NCBI GenBank assembly: GCA_000510425.1
Contig: AZKM01000003.1
Span: forward strand, 1 to 64,000
Direction: 5' to 3'
Length of the DNA: 64,000 bases
Origin: Eubacterium nodatum ATCC 33099
GTDB lineage: Bacteria > Bacillota > Clostridia > Peptostreptococcales > Anaerovoracaceae
In this document: piece by piece, positions 63,578 to 64,000 of the stretch
Layout of the letters: each line of letters starts with the position of its first letter
Numbering within the stretch: the first letter of the stretch is position 1
Program-made: the position numbers and the translations under genes
The notes under the pieces: model-generated
What the model was told of the DNA's origin: nothing
Database searches by the model: none
What the model saw: the letters and a program-made list of their open reading frames with translations, nothing else

Positions 63578-64000
63578 TTACTTTTTCCCCTCTTTAACCA
63601 GTTCGTTTGCCACTGCCGCAAAGTCTGAAAGTGACAAGGTTTCTGCACGCCTCTTTTCATCAATTCCTGCATTTACAAGGCACTTTGAAATAACCCCTTT
63701 TTCAAACCCCGTACCTGTAAGAGAATTCAAAAGTGTTTTCCTCCTTTGACTGAAACCTGCCTTTATACATCTAAAAAACATTTTTTCATCTAAAAGGTTA
63801 ACAGGTGCTTCTTTTCTCACATCTAATCTGAGTACAGCAGAATCCACCTTTGGCATAGGCATAAAATATTCCTTCGGAACATTTTCGACCACATTGACCC
63901 TGCAATAATATTGTACGGCAACAGAAATTGCTCCATATATTCTGCTTCCCGGCTCGGATTTAATCCTGTCTGCAACTTCTTTCTGCATCATGATTGTGAT
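63578..64000 (-). CDS. rsmA: 16S rRNA dimethyladenosine transferase, 5' part outside window
   Basis: RsmA (KsgA) dimethylates the two adjacent adenines near the 3' end of 16S rRNA. The visible C-terminal 140 codons hold ITIMMQKEVADRIKSEPGSR, VQYYCRVNVVENVPKEYFMP, PKVDSAVLRLDV and the C-terminal helical domain with FSQRRKTLLNSLTG. The frame is open to the window edge, so the SAM-binding N-terminal half lies beyond it. Confidence 0.93.
   Translation of the reverse strand: MTIMMQKEVADRIKSEPGSRIYGAISVAVQYYCRVNVVENVPKEYFMPMPKVDSAVLRLDVRKEAPVNLLDEKMFFRCIKAGFSQRRKTLLNSLTGTGFEKGVISKCLVNAGIDEKRRAETLSLSDFAAVANELVKEGKK

Overview
The window looks like a chromosomal segment of a low-GC, anaerobic Gram-positive bacterium of the class Clostridia. 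The evidence is AT-rich DNA, strong GGAGG ribosome sites, class B sortase, a LytTR regulator, LTA-synthase-like and PBP5-like envelope enzymes, rubredoxins, AddB with an Fe-S nuclease, cobalamin salvage genes and ECF transporters. I cannot fix genus or species from the sequence. No rRNA or tRNA gene was seen.

Layout. 1-5.3 kb is a scrambled accessory region: three truncated transposase genes (ISL3-, IS481- and ISNCY-like), a retron made of a msr-msd RNA locus and a reverse transcriptase fused to a TOPRIM-like domain, and a broken groES/groEL scar. 5.5-16.6 kb is a housekeeping block on the minus strand: CNNM/CorC-type protein, secA, prfB, tex, addB. 17-26.3 kb carries an alpha/beta hydrolase and birA, a five-gene nucleotide-loop operon for cobalamin (cobT-cobU-cobS-cobU-like-cobC), a DMT exporter, an NCS2 purine permease and a purine-type phosphoribosyltransferase. 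26.4-27.4 kb holds decayed DNA and a five-repeat CRISPR array without cas genes.

27.5-30.9 kb is a compact minus-strand operon: class B sortase, LytTR response regulator, two secreted surface proteins and a 49-residue membrane protein. 31.2-33.8 kb has a phosphohexomutase and a D,D-carboxypeptidase. 33.9-41.8 kb appears to be a cassette left by a conjugative element: TetR regulator, a YbtPQ-like pair of ABC half-transporters, an ECF transporter (S, T and fused A components), then remnants of a MATE pump, a Cys-rich KTR protein and a conjugative-element sigma factor. 42-48.7 kb is a run of three secreted proteins (beta-helix protein, coiled-coil protein, papain-like protease) with the same strongly basic C-terminal module. 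48.8-57 kb contains rubredoxin, a deleted flavoprotein-rubredoxin gene, PAP2, YbjQ, PlsC, thioredoxin, YdcF/SanA, aroB, argG-argH and ridA. 57-64 kb contains a repeat-rich membrane protein gene with an IS110 element in its upstream region, a lipoprotein, a GNAT enzyme, an LTA-synthase-like protein and the end of rsmA.

The strongest candidates for a second look are the retron, the sortase/LytTR/surface-protein operon, the TetR-controlled ECF plus YbtPQ-like cassette, and the IS110 element with a possible bridge-RNA region. All family calls are from reading the sequence; no database search was run.
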